From positions 1-51,455 of the forward strand of contig NZ_NGFP01000030.1 of the NCBI RefSeq assembly GCF_002149035.1: a DNA stretch of 51,455 nt, read 5' to 3'. Shown here piece after piece: positions 36,001-43,916 of the stretch; position 1 is the first letter of the stretch, and each line of letters begins with the position of its first letter. The DNA comes from Streptosporangium minutum (GTDB lineage Bacteria; Actinomycetota; Actinomycetes; Streptosporangiales; Streptosporangiaceae). Both the position numbers and the translations under genes were made by a program. Below the pieces are notes generated by a model. It saw only the letters and a program-made list of their open reading frames with translations. It was not told the DNA's origin and did not search any database.

Positions 36001-36202
36001 GACCGAGTCGGTCCAGGTGGAGATGTCCATCGACGACGGGGCGAAGTGGCGTCGTGTCCCGATCGTCCGCACGGGCTCGGGCTGGACCGCCGTGCTGCCG
36101 AACCCGCGCACGCCCGGTTTCGTCTCCCTCCGCGCGGTGGTGACCGGCACGGCGGGCACCGGCCTGACCCAGACGATCACTCGCGCCTACGCCGTCGGCT
36201 GA
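33014..36202 (+). CDS. S8 family serine peptidase (subtilase), secreted
   Basis: 1062 residues. The signal peptide MSLGKSFLAVAMAGTIVGIT is followed by a prodomain (GVTLITGDRVVVTGHG). The catalytic domain has Asp212 (VAVLDSGYDPGHPDL), His244 (GHGTHVASIVAG), VVAAGNDG and Ser410 (GTSMAAPHVAG). About 550 further residues form beta-rich domains. This long type occurs widely in actinomycetes as extracellular protease. ATG 33014 is chosen because AAAGG lies before it and the signal peptide then starts at residue 1. Location behind a sigma/anti-sigma pair suggests shared control. Confidence 0.93.
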   Translation: MSLGKSFLAVAMAGTIVGITPAPAPAQTPQPPSQPANGVTLITGDRVVVTGHGHRVEPGPGRQEVGFTSQVREKHLYVIPSDAQPLVAQGVLDRRLFDVTQLLQWRYGDAEIRDIPLITRSDAGPAPALRGAQGTRQLAGLGMTTLRLPKSGAAQAWKEMAGGGRTLAAGTTKIWLDGRRSFSLDRSTRQIGATEAWKQGMTGEGITVAVLDSGYDPGHPDLKGVVAQERNFSEDPDIRDNLGHGTHVASIVAGNGEKYRGVAPGARLAIGKVGDESGPSESAILAGMEWAAVEVKAKVVNLSLGDADQPEIDPLEQAVNTLSAETGTLFVVAAGNDGGRRPVSSPASADAALAVGAVDRQDRVAGFSSTGPRVGDHAVKPDLTAPGVDIVAAAAEGTADGAHVEMSGTSMAAPHVAGAAAILAQRHPDWTGQQLKVALVGSAAPSSGATPFQQGTGRVDVVRALKQQVVAQPAGTWAAFPWDGPDGRKKTGTVTYTNSGDAPVSLDLTVEGEVLELGSRRLDVPAGGQASVTLSIDASGKAPGDYAGTITATSGDSVIRTLAGAYVEPESYDVTIAVIGKQGQQVDPWSAQIYDAKTGTVTEPVFRNGMATVRLPKGDWDLYTLIGERIDGKSNFTVANSPLKVDAGSRRLTVDTRQGKATKVTLDDPTATPRRGFDLGLAHGAWNSWSSTNMNVNTELFVVPVHRPGLTYTLRTTWLSKDVSPSPYVYDLVDRRTDGVPENPVYDARQKDLAKVSATYRSSGVAAVGTPMAGLQIGGFPGSSMASLVGDIPLPGTLIHYRTPGLTYESGLQVGTSLTFDGGKLMKRGQTDEVWNTAVTGPSFLLPGGSRTGDKLTFFGVGLFAGGGPGRTGSDTAATGTATLARDGQVLAKADIANCEVYQREACELHAGLPPEPGAYTLTASMRRQVPHSTLSTGVESVWRFRSATTAKERPLPLTAVRYSPAGLDESNRAKPGSVTRLPLWIERNPGSTGAATESVQVEMSIDDGAKWRRVPIVRTGSGWTAVLPNPRTPGFVSLRAVVTGTAGTGLTQTITRAYAVG

Positions 36203-36432
36203 CCGACGGCTAGGTGACGCTCCCCCAGGTTCGGTTGCCTTTCGGGCCGGATCTGGGGGCAGTACCGTTCGAGGCAGAGCGGCTCGCCCGGGACCCCGTC
36301 GAGCTGACCACACCGGCCGACCGTCTCACCGCGCACGGCGTCATCCTGGAAAGGGGCGTCCGGGCTGTAAGCGTTCATGTTGGCGCGGGCTTCCTGCTCG
36401 GCGAGCCGCTCGGCCCCCGGAATTGGGAGTGA
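36203..36432. other. ambiguous region after the subtilase
   Basis: Both strands have an open frame with high GC3: plus 36214-36432 (72 residues) and minus 36187-36378. Neither has a recognisable domain or a convincing ribosome binding site, so neither is called as a gene. The segment may be the decayed end of a lost gene. Confidence 0.4.
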
Positions 36433-36468
36433 TGGGCCCGGAGGGTCGGCGAGGCCCAGAGAACAATC

Positions 36469-36685
36469 AAGGCCCTGGTCGGGGAATCATCCCTGACCTG
36501 GGCCTTTGAAGTGGAACGGGTGACGGGAACCGAACCCGCGCTGTCAGCTTGGAATTATCTACTGACCTTGCTGTCCTGAGCTGGGAAAACGGGGGTGCAG
36601 GTCAGGGCGGGTCGAGTGACTGTGAGTCCCCGTGAGTGACCGTGGTTCCCCGCCTGTTCTGGCACGGATCTGGCACGTGATCAAG
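36469..36685 (-). repeat. tRNA-Gly(CCC) attachment scar E
   Basis: Strong terminator hairpin AAGGCCCTGGTCGGGG/..CCTGGGCCTTT (36469-36507), tRNA 3' half at 36512-36554 with a few substitutions and one lost G at the anticodon, and a full class 2 right arm ending CTGGCACGGATCTGGCAC (11-bp pair). The left flank is shared with scar H. Confidence 0.9.
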
Positions 36686-36823
36686 CCCGGTTTCTGGGGC
36701 GGTGAACATGGAACGGTGTCGATGGCACATGAAAGCTGACCTTAGGCGGACGGCCTGGCGAAGTCATCGATGGACGCAATCTGCAAGATCAGGCATGCTG
36801 GTTTCCCCTGAAGGGAGGATCAG

Positions 36824-37033
36824 ATGGCGATCGGGTTCACCGAGATTCTGTTCTTGCTGGTGATATGGGCTGTTCCGGCAGTGCTGTTGTTCTTCCTTCT
36901 TTACTGGGCGATCCGCCTGGCGATCAGGCATGAGAAGCGGCGAGTGATGAGTCCCCGAGAGTTCCTGGACCAGGAGCGACGGGAACGTATGGCCGCGGAG
37001 CGTGCCACTCACTATCGCACCAGGAAGCGCTGA
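36824..37033 (+). CDS. small membrane protein
   Basis: 69 residues: one long hydrophobic segment (TEILFLLVIWAVPAVLLFFL) and a charged C-terminal tail (HEKRRVMSPREFLDQERRER). GGGAGG lies 7 bases before the ATG, a strong site. It is the only gene in the 0.6-kb E to F cassette. Just after the stop, another frame reads YEQVLEDLLAQRVTS, like a SHOCT-type tail, so an older, longer form may have been frameshifted. Function unknown. Confidence 0.7.
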   Translation: MAIGFTEILFLLVIWAVPAVLLFFLLYWAIRLAIRHEKRRVMSPREFLDQERRERMAAERATHYRTRKR

Positions 37034-37089
37034 CTATGAGCAGGTGCTCGAAGACCTCTTGGCCCAGAGGGTTACTTCAGAAAGCCAGC

Positions 37090-37291
37090 GAAGACCCACG
37101 GCCGGGAATCTCTTCCTGACCTGGTCCTTCAGTCTTGGAGCGGGTGACGGGAATCGAACCCGCGCTGTCAGCTTGGGAAGTCTCTATCGCGCCTGGCCGC
37201 TGAGCTGGGAAGACGCTGACCTGCGGGGGAGCGCTTCGGCTACCCGTGATTCCCCCTTGGTCACCCTCCTGACGGGCATGCAACGGGCACG
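37090..37291 (-). repeat. tRNA-Gly(CCC) attachment scar F
   Basis: Hairpin (37090-37130), an almost perfect tRNA 3' half with CCA at 37136-37179 (anticodon loop TTCCCAA on the minus strand), and a class 1 right arm ending CGGGCATGCAACGGGCAC. Confidence 0.92.
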
Positions 37292-37315
37292 GGGCATGTC
37301 TGCCCCTTCGGCGCT

Positions 37316-37420
37316 CTGGTGCTCGGTGGGCCGGGGTTGAGGCACGAAACCCCGGACCGTCGATCGCCCCCAGCCCTGTACGGAGATCAACCATCGCCAG
37401 GTGATCGTAGGGCGGTATGA
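37316..37420. repeat. repeat family T, copy 2
   Basis: CTCGGTGGGCCGGGGTTGAG begins a block matching 28823-28915, with the same two-hairpin layout (CCGGGGTT/AACCCCGG, then GATCAACCATCGCCAGGTGATC). It lies between scar F and the DUF4279 gene, whereas copy 1 lies after the GNAT gene. Confidence 0.6.
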
Positions 37421-37448
37421 GTACAGCGCCACCATTTAGAGTCGTCCT

Positions 37449-37916
37449 GTGGAAGTGGATCAATACGTGTACTTCGCCCTCAAGAGCGAGCGCATGTCCG
37501 CAGAGGAGATGACCGCGCGATTGGGCCTCGAAGCTGACGAGATCACGATCCGAGGTAGTAAGAGCTCGGATCCCCCTCGCCCAGCGGTTCACATCTGGCA
37601 GATCAGCGTTCCCAGATCGAGCCTGCCCGTTGACGACATGATCACAGCTTTGGTTGACCGATTGGAGCCATACGCCTCGGCAATCGGGGCGCTCGCCGAA
37701 GAGCTGGACCGGCATGAGCCTGGACACACCGCCGTCCTGCAAGTGGTCCGCTTCTTCGGTGAAGATGAGGAAGACGAGGACTCCGAGGAAGAGTGGATGA
37801 CAGAAGTTCCAACTCGACCTCGGCCGCTGGGTTGGCACCTTGACCGCCGTGTCCTCGACTTCTTGCAGGCCACGCGGGCGGAACTCGACGTTGACGAGTA
37901 CGGGGACACCCTCTGA
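37449..37916 (+). CDS. DUF4279 family protein
   Basis: 155 residues: VDQYVYFALKSERMSAEEMT, RLGLEADE, VHIWQISVPRSSLPVDDMIT, then an acidic loop (GEDEEDEDSEEEW) and LGWHLDRRVLDFLQAT. The pattern of an N-terminal strand-helix, WQI and final LDRRVLDFL matches DUF4279, which occurs in immunity-gene clusters; the assignment is by eye. The GTG start lies exactly 6 nt after TAGAGT (37437-37442), so it is probably leaderless. Cargo of the F to G cassette. Confidence 0.75.
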   Translation: MEVDQYVYFALKSERMSAEEMTARLGLEADEITIRGSKSSDPPRPAVHIWQISVPRSSLPVDDMITALVDRLEPYASAIGALAEELDRHEPGHTAVLQVVRFFGEDEEDEDSEEEWMTEVPTRPRPLGWHLDRRVLDFLQATRAELDVDEYGDTL

Positions 37917-37983
37917 TCGTTGAGCGATACCGTTCGGGTTGGGCACCTGCCACAGCACCGCTGAACGGTTCCGCGCGGCGGCA

Positions 37984-38136
37984 CGTCGCTGGGGTCGGCG
38001 AGTCTCATTGGGTACGGCGGGCGCGTGGTACGGCTACGGCCCGGGGCGCCGCCGGCCGGGACCGGCGCCCACGCCGCACGCCCGGACGGCGTGCAGCAGA
38101 GGGCCGGGTACGGCGGCGCGCCGCGCCGCCGCTTGA
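37984..38136. repeat. repeat family R, copy 2
   Basis: Starts with GTCGCTGGGGTCGGCG, then TTGGGTACGGCGGGCGCG, GGGGCGCCGCCGGCCGGGAC, CGGCGCCCACGCCGCACGCC and ends GGTACGGCGGCGCGCCGCG with CCGCTTGA. Nearly identical to the copy at 48.9 kb over about 140 bp. Its right end fuses to the integrase remnant. Confidence 0.85.
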
Positions 38137-38350
38137 CCTGGCCGCCCGGACGGTCAAGATCACAAGGTCCACCACCGAGCTCAAGGACGGATCGGTGACC
38201 ATCGGCCCACCTAAGTCCGCGGCGGGCAGGCGCACCGTGGCCCTGCCCGAAGTGGTGATCTCCGAACTCCGCGTGCATCTAGACAGGTACACCGATGATC
38301 GCGAGGAGGCCCTAGGGAAGAACAAAGATCAAGGGGGATCGGGCACGTAA
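38132..38350 (+). pseudogene. 5'-truncated integrase gene remnant
   Basis: 73 codons in one frame: LDLAARTVKITRSTTELKDG, SVTIGPPKSAAGRRTVALPE, and an unrelated C-terminus GKNKDQGGSGT. The GPPKSxAGRRTVxLP block is the strand region before the catalytic His of actinomycete integrases; the His-x-x-Arg and Tyr segments are deleted, so it is cut at both ends. Its stop lies between two CGGGCAC arm repeats (38340, 38351). Confidence 0.85.
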
Positions 38351-38388
38351 CGGGCACGGAAGATCGAAATGAGGCCCGGAAAGAACGG

Positions 38389-38590
38389 AAGCCAGGTTGG
38401 GAAACAATCCCTGACCTGGCTTTTCTTGCTTGGAGCGGGTGACGGGAATCGAACCCGTGCTGTCAGCTTGGGAAGTGCATCGATCACGCCTTGTGAGGCG
38501 GCTGACCGGGGTGTCGGGTTGGTCGTGAGTGACCGTGGTTGACCCCTCGTCACCCATGGTTAATGGCCCGCTAACGGCCCGGCGATCAGA
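38389..38590 (-). repeat. tRNA-Gly(CCC) attachment scar G
   Basis: Hairpin AAGCCAGG../..CCTGGCTTTT (38389-38424), tRNA 3' half with CCA at 38431-38474 (one substitution), class 3 right arm ending TAATGGCCCGCTAACGGCCC (11-bp pair at 38561 and 38572). The stop codon of the following minus-strand immunity-like gene lies directly at the arm end. Confidence 0.92.
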
Positions 38591-39539
38591 GGTGCATGCC
38601 GAGGGGGTGCTGGTCGCGACGGCCAGACAGCAAGATCTCCCGCAGGCTGCTTCTGAGAAGTACGATGCTGTCGTCATCGATCTGGAGATCGATCCGGACG
38701 ACGGGCTCCACGTTCAGTTCCTTCGCGGCCTCTGAGGTGAAGTGGAAGGTCAGGCGGCCGGAGCCGATCCCGCAGTGAGTCACGCCGCCGTAGGTGGTGC
38801 CTGCCTGGTCCTCGCGGACGATGCAGTACGTATCCATACCAAGTCCGATCTCCTGCTCGTCTGGTTCCTCGGTGGACATCATGAAGATCAAGGCATTCCC
38901 GGTGCCGTCCTCGTGTTCGGCCATTCCGAAAACGATCGTCTCCGGGTCCTCGTCGCGGCCGGCGGTTCGCGCGACCATGGTTCCCAGAGGAGGCCAGGCC
39001 GAGCCGGGTTCGCTGTCTACCGGTGAGGTGAGGGTGGAGTCGCCCTCAGGCAGGGGCACACCTTCGGGCCAGGCGGCGCACATCCACGACGGGGTGAGAT
39101 CCAGCCTGCGCGGGAACATGGTCAGTTCCTCCACGTAGGCCCAGGCGGGCACCTCGATGTCCTGGGCAAAAGGCAGCTCCATCCCGAAGGCGGGCGGCAT
39201 CATGGCGGTGTAGTCCTGGGAGAAAGGCGACTCCATGCTGAAGGTCTCCATCATGGAGTCGTACGACTTTCCGCGCAGGCTGTAGCCGAGCCGGCAGACG
39301 AACCACGTCCCCTCACTCGGCCTGTACTCGGCTACTTTCAGCTGATGGAAAAGGTCGCCGAGGTCCTTGCCATCTCGAATTTGCTGGGAACCGTCCGCCA
39401 TCCGATAAGTGATCGCGGTTATGCCGAAGGTGCCGAGCTGGCAGCGAAGGATATCGACCTCCTGCCATCCGTCCGGGGCGCTGGCCCGCACGGTTCGCCC
39501 GATTTCGATGCAGAGTTCGTGCGTGAGGTCGGATGACAT
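38586..39539 (-). CDS. two-domain immunity-like protein (YezG-like plus Imm10)
   Basis: 317 residues. The N-terminal 100 (ELCIEIGRTVRASAPDGWQE, GTWFVCRLGYSLRGK) resemble the YezG/DUF600 immunity fold. The C-terminal 80 (DTYCIVREDQAGTTYGGVTH, LTFHFTSEAAKELNV) match Imm10. Both families protect against polymorphic toxins, so the fusion may neutralise two toxin types or act as a hybrid. No toxin gene is near. ATG 39539 is preferred to 39548, whose AAGG site is too close. The domain calls are by eye; Imm10 is the firmer one. Confidence 0.65.
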   Translation of the reverse strand: MSSDLTHELCIEIGRTVRASAPDGWQEVDILRCQLGTFGITAITYRMADGSQQIRDGKDLGDLFHQLKVAEYRPSEGTWFVCRLGYSLRGKSYDSMMETFSMESPFSQDYTAMMPPAFGMELPFAQDIEVPAWAYVEELTMFPRRLDLTPSWMCAAWPEGVPLPEGDSTLTSPVDSEPGSAWPPLGTMVARTAGRDEDPETIVFGMAEHEDGTGNALIFMMSTEEPDEQEIGLGMDTYCIVREDQAGTTYGGVTHCGIGSGRLTFHFTSEAAKELNVEPVVRIDLQIDDDSIVLLRSSLREILLSGRRDQHPLGMHL

Positions 39540-39642
39540 ACTCACCATGCCTTTTCCATCAAACGATAACAGGAGTTCATCGGGCGTCTTTCCAGGTGGT
39601 TACGTCTGATCACGGATGCGCTCAAGCGCATGCTTCGTCCGT

Positions 39643-39905
39643 CGGATCTTCCCGCCTGCCTCGTCCCACCCCGGAGGGGCAACAGCTCGGGGACGGAGGG
39701 GCAAGGCCGTCTTCGCGTGTACGTCAGCCGGTGGACGTTCCTCGGTCATGGGATGCCAACGCTCACAGACGGCCTTGAGCCGGAGGAGTCGAGTTGTTGG
39801 GCTTGCCTGGGACGTGGCAGACGGGAAGATCCGGCTCACCTCAACCACCTATGGTCCTTCGATGCAACGCTGATCATCCCGGAGTCGGAGTGCCCCTGCC
39901 GGAGG
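39643..39905. repeat. repeat family S, copy 2
   Basis: An imperfect inverted repeat of about 25 bp (CGGATCTTCCCGCCTGCC at 39643; GGCAGACGGGAAGATCCG at 39816) encloses about 150 bp. The same CACCTCAACCACCTATGG and CCCGGAGTCGGAG blocks as copies 1 and 3 follow. An internal dyad GGCAAGGCCGTC/GACGGCCTTGAG is visible. It fills the gap between two minus-strand genes. Confidence 0.65.
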
Positions 39906-40137
39906 CATCTTTCCCACGATCCGTGGTTGCAGCCGCAAGGCCACCGACCATCATGCCGACTCCGGCAAGGACGAGAAGGGCGGGCTTGATTAGTGCCACC
40001 AGGGTGACAGCGACGGGGGCAGCGATAATGCCGGTGCCGCTGGCGCTCCAGCTGATCTCCAGAGGATCGAAAAAGACCATGCCCAAGCCAGCGAGCATAA
40101 AAAGGGTTCCTACGCCAAGAAATAAGTTTCGCAGCAT
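39874..40137 (-). CDS. small membrane protein, hypothetical
   Basis: 87 residues with two or three hydrophobic segments (LFLGVGTLFMLAGLGMVFF, then GIIAAPVAVTLVALIKPALL and VLAGVGMMVGGLAAA) and a short polar tail. No recognised family. It lies in the same orientation as the immunity-like gene and could be its membrane partner, which is inference. Lower GC than the host average. Confidence 0.6.
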   Translation of the reverse strand: MLRNLFLGVGTLFMLAGLGMVFFDPLEISWSASGTGIIAAPVAVTLVALIKPALLVLAGVGMMVGGLAAATTDRGKDASGRGTPTPG

Positions 40138-40299
40138 AGCGACGGATGCTACGAGATCATGCCCCCAATACGCGAACTTTCAGTCGTAGGGCAGCACAGC
40201 CGGCGTTAATACGAAGCACCCCAATAGGGCTAGGACCGAGGTCGATGGCTGGATCGACCTTGTGGACGACGGTGCGGCCCCACTATGGCGGGCGATGGC

Positions 40300-40430
40300 C
40301 GAGTACGGCGGTCGGGCGGTGCGGCGGGCGGGCCGATTCCCGCTGCCGTCCGGGACCGGCGCCCACGCCGCATGCCCGGACGGCGGGCGGTGGGAGGGCC
40401 GTGCGGCGGCGCGGCGCGCCGTCGCCTTGA
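40300..40430. repeat. repeat family R, copy 3
   Basis: GAGTACGGCGGTCGGGCGGT, then GTCCGGGACCGGCGCCCACG, CCGCATGCCCGGACGGCGGG and the right block GTGCGGCGGCGCGGCGCGCC, ending CGCCTTGA. Its right end fuses to the truncated replication gene, in the same way copy 2 fuses to integrase sequence. Confidence 0.75.
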
Positions 40431-42000
40431 ACTGCGGCGCCTGGACACCCACACCGGCATGATCGAGTCGTTCAACATCCCCTGCGGGACCACCCAGGAA
40501 GCCAAATGCCCGCCCCGCGCTCAACGCAACAAGCAGCTGCGTAAGGCCCAGTGCCGCGAGGGCTGACACCTGGACCACGAACCTGTCGCCGAACCCCATC
40601 CCTCCACCGAAGACCAGCGGTGGCTGATCGAGTTCCGGGCCGACGTGCAGGCCAAACGGGACGAGGCCGAGCGGGACGGGGAAGACACCCTCGACTGGGA
40701 CGAGGCGATAGCCGGGATCGACGCGGAGATCAACGCCGCTGGGATGCGGGGCAATGTCCTGGGCGGGCGGACGGTTCCCAACCGTTCCCGCTCGACGAGG
40801 CGGCGCCAAGATGCGCCGGACCTGCCCAAGCGGGCCAAGCAGGACACCACTCTCAGACGGACCTTCATCGCCCCCGATGGCAGGGTGTATCGGCCGTCGC
40901 TGTTCGTCACCCTTACCCTGCCCTCGTACGGCAAGATCCGCTCCGGTCTGGGCGTGCCGGTCGATCCGAGCACCTACGACTATGCGGCGGCGGCCCGCGA
41001 CGCCCTGCACTTCTCCAAGCTGGTCGACCGGTTCGTGCAGAACCTGCGCCGGGTGGCCGGCTACGACGTGCAGTACTTCGCCACCGTCGAGCCACAGAAG
41101 CGGCTCGCGCCGCACCTGCACATGGCAATCCGCGGCACCATGCCCCGCGCGGAGATCAAGGCCATCGCTGCGGCGACCTACCACCAAGTGTGGTGGCCAT
41201 CAGTCGATGAAGTCCGCTTCGACGGTGACCACCTGCCCGTCTGGAGTCAGTGGGCCGACCTCGGCGACGGGGAGACTTACCCGGACGGGCAGAGCGGCGA
41301 CTACCTCGACCCCGCCACGGAGGAACTGCTGCCCACCTGGGACGAGGCACTCGACCAACTCGGCACCGGCGAGACGGCCGAACCCCTGCACGTGGTCCGC
41401 TTCGGCCCTCAAGTCGATGTCCAAGGCATCGTCGCCGGATCACCGGACGCTCACAAGCGCATCGGCTACCTCACCAAGTACCTGACCAAGAACCTCGGCG
41501 ACCCCCTCGACCCTGACGACCAAGACAACCAGGCCCGTCGTGACCACGCCGTTCGGATGGTCGAGGCGCTGCGCTACGAACCCTGCTCGCCGACGTGCCC
41601 GAACTGGCTGCGCTACAGCATCCAGCCCAAGGGGGCCAAGGCGGGCATGCTGCCGGGCCGATGCAAGGGCAAGGCGCGCAAGGCCGAACACCTCGGCTAC
41701 GCGGGCCGCCGTGTCCTGGTCTCCCGCAAGTGGTCCAACAAAACCCTGCGCGAACACAAGCAGGACTGCCGGGCCTGGGTGCTCGACATGCTCGGCTTGC
41801 CCGACGAGACGGTGACCGACCCGCACCGCTACGTCTGGCGGTCGGTCTCCTCCAAGGATCCCAACCGCACCCCGCTGGCCAAACGGCTACTGCGTGAGGT
41901 CGCCAACCGCCGGCGCACCCGCGCACGCCTGATCGAACTTCAGGCCAGAGCAGACGGACAACCCGTTCCAGATCTTTCGGCAACTTCACTGGCCGCCTGA
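40426..42000 (+). pseudogene. RepSA-like rolling-circle replication initiator, 5'-truncated with a nonsense codon
   Basis: The frame runs from LRRLDTHTGMIESFNIPCGT through a TGA at 40564 (expected TGG, Trp) to 42000. After the stop it carries the RepSA motifs FVTLTLPSYG, HLHMAIRGTMPR (HxH) and IGYLTKYLTKNLG (catalytic Tyr region), plus a CSPTCPNWLRY zinc-like motif. RepSA starts rolling-circle replication of pSAM2-type elements. Restart at GTG 40645 would keep all catalytic motifs but lose the N-terminal Cys part. The 5' end is lost at the junction with repeat R. Confidence 0.85.
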
Positions 42001-42020
42001 CAGCCTGACAGGAGAATCCA

Positions 42021-42227
42021 TTGGACGAACTACTCAAGGTGCACGAGGCTGCCGCACTGCTTCCCACCTCGGAGCGCTTCATCCGCCGGCTGATCGCGGA
42101 ACGCCGGATCGAGTTCGTGAAGATCGGCCGCCACGTCCGCATCCGGGAGTCCGCACTGCTCGCTTTCGTCGTCACGGGGACGGTTGAGCCCCTGATGACT
42201 CACGAGGTCACCGAAAAGGCTGCCTGA
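42021..42227 (+). CDS. excisionase, HTH type (Xis)
   Basis: 68 residues: LLKVHEAAALLPTSERFIRR, LIAERRIEFVKIGRHVRIRE, the MerR-like winged HTH of excisionases. It would bend the attachment site for excision. It starts with TTG 42021 behind AGGAGA and ends in TGATG, overlapping the integrase start by one base. Order rep-xis-int is that of pSAM2-type integrative elements. This is the only intact gene of the three. Confidence 0.85.
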   Translation: MDELLKVHEAAALLPTSERFIRRLIAERRIEFVKIGRHVRIRESALLAFVVTGTVEPLMTHEVTEKAA

Positions 42228-43555
42228 TGGCCAACAAGGACGGTCACCGACGTTTCGGCAACGTCCGCAAGCTCCCATCCGGACGTTTCCAGATCCGCTA
42301 TCCCGGCCCGGACGGGCGTATGCGGACCGGCTCGGACACCTACGACCGCAAGGGTGACGCGAAACGGGCGCTGTCCCTCGTCGAGGCTCAGATCATCAAG
42401 GGGGAGTGGACGGACCCGGATCACGGGAAGATCAAGCTTCAGGACTACGCGGGGACGTGGATCTCCCAGCGCGCAGGCCTCCGCCCCCGCACCGTCGACC
42501 TCTATCGCTGGCTGCTCAAGAAACACATCACCTCGTACCTGGGCGGGGTCCAGTTCGGCAAGCTCTCCACCTCGATGATTCGGCAGTGGCGGGCCGACCT
42601 ACTCAGCAATGGGGTCTCGGTCAGCGTGGCGGCCAAGGCATATCGCCTGCTGCGGGCCGTGCTGATGACGGCGGTTGAAGAGGACCACATCATCTCGCGC
42701 AACCCGTGCCGGATCCGCGGAGCCGGCGACGAGCACGCCCAGGAGCGCCCGGTGCTGACCGTGGCCCAGGTCTTCGAGCTGGCCGACCTCGTGGGCCGTC
42801 GTCCGGTGGGCAACGTCCGCAAGCTCAAGGACAACGCCTACCGGCTGCGTTTCCAACGGCACGGAGGGATGCGGACCCATCCCGAGGTCTTCACCGGTCG
42901 TGCCGACGCTGAAAGGGCGCTGTGGAAGATGTGGACGGACGGGTGGGCCGACCGCACCCATGATCGACGCTTCCGTGCCCTGGTGCTCCTGGCCACCTTC
43001 GCCAGTCTGCGATGGGGTGAGGTGAGTGCGCTGCGCCGTACGGACGTCGACCTCGACGAGGGAACGGTGCGTATCCGGGCGGCCTAGGTCGAGCGCTCGA
43101 CCGGCGGTCTGCTCCTCGGTCCGCCCAAATCCAAGGTGGGCCGGCGCGTGGTCGGCATTCCCAAGAGCATCATTTCGGTGCTGCGCGAGCACATCGCCAC
43201 CTACGTCCAGGCCGATCCTGGCGCGCTCATCTTCCCCGGCGCGAAGGGTGGCCCGCTCTGGCGCAGCGGGTTCAACACCCGTACGCGCTGGGTCGGTGTG
43301 GTCAAGGAGATGGGTATGCCAGGTCTGCACTTTCATGATCTCCGGCACACGGGCAACATGCTCGCCGCCGAGTCGGGTGTGGGTCTCAAGGACCTGATGG
43401 CCCGGATGGGACACGACAACGTACGCGCCGCGATGATCTATCAGCACGCCGTACGGGGTGCCGACAAGGCGATCACGGATGCGATCGACAGGCAGCTTGA
43501 GAAGCGGGACGACGATGAGGACGGCTCAGCCGGGGTGCTCGCCCCCGTCGGTTAA
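42227..43555 (+). pseudogene. tyrosine integrase with one in-frame stop
   Basis: The frame has an AP2-like arm-binding domain (NVRKLPSGRFQIRYPGPDGR, 11-63), a SAM-like core-binding domain (70-165) and a catalytic domain with Arg262 (SLRWGEVSALRR), FHDLRHTGN (His-x-x-Arg) and MGHDNVRAAMIYQH (Tyr). A TAG at 43085-43087 replaces the usual Tyr codon in RAAYVERS, and the frame continues intact to 43555. Residues 191-248 are a second copy of the arm-binding domain inside the catalytic domain. Just right of the gene lies scar H, as expected for an int-att order. Confidence 0.92.
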
Positions 43556-43590
43556 TTGCACGGAAGATCGAGAACGCCCTAGAGACAATC

Positions 43591-43808
43591 AAGGCCCGGG
43601 TCGGGAATCAATCCCTGACCTGGGCCTTTGAAGTGGAGCGGGTGACGGGAATCGAACCCGCGCTGTCAGCTTGGGAATCATCTACTGACCTTGCTGCCCT
43701 GAGCTGGGAAAACGGGGGTGCAGGTCAGGGGTGGTCGAGTCCCTGTGAATCCCCCTGAGTGACCGTGGTTCCCCGCCTGTTCTGGCACGCATCTGGCAAG
43801 CGATCAAG
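43591..43808 (-). repeat. tRNA-Gly(CCC) attachment scar H
   Basis: Best-preserved copy: terminator hairpin AAGGCCCGGGTCGGG../..CCTGGGCCTTT (43591-43629), tRNA 3' half with CCA at 43634-43677, class 2 right arm ending CTGGCACGCATCTGGCA (pair at 43782 and 43793). It lies 36 bp after the integrase stop and is the likely attachment site of that element. Confidence 0.94.
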
Positions 43809-43916
43809 GTTGTGACTGCTTCCTTATCAGGACCGTCCGGAGAGGCGTCGCTCACGCCGAGGGGTAGGGGCGCCGGCCGCACGGGGCCGTGCGTAACCAG
43901 CCCATATGGTTCTCGC

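Noticed and set aside
36214-36432. 72-residue ORF after the subtilase
   Set aside because: The opposite strand is equally open, and neither frame has a ribosome binding site or known motif.
38329-38553. Short ORFs reading ...LTARVRFPSPAP...
   Set aside because: This peptide is the translation of the tRNA T-arm/CCA sequence on the minus strand; similar ORFs occur at several scars and are not proteins.
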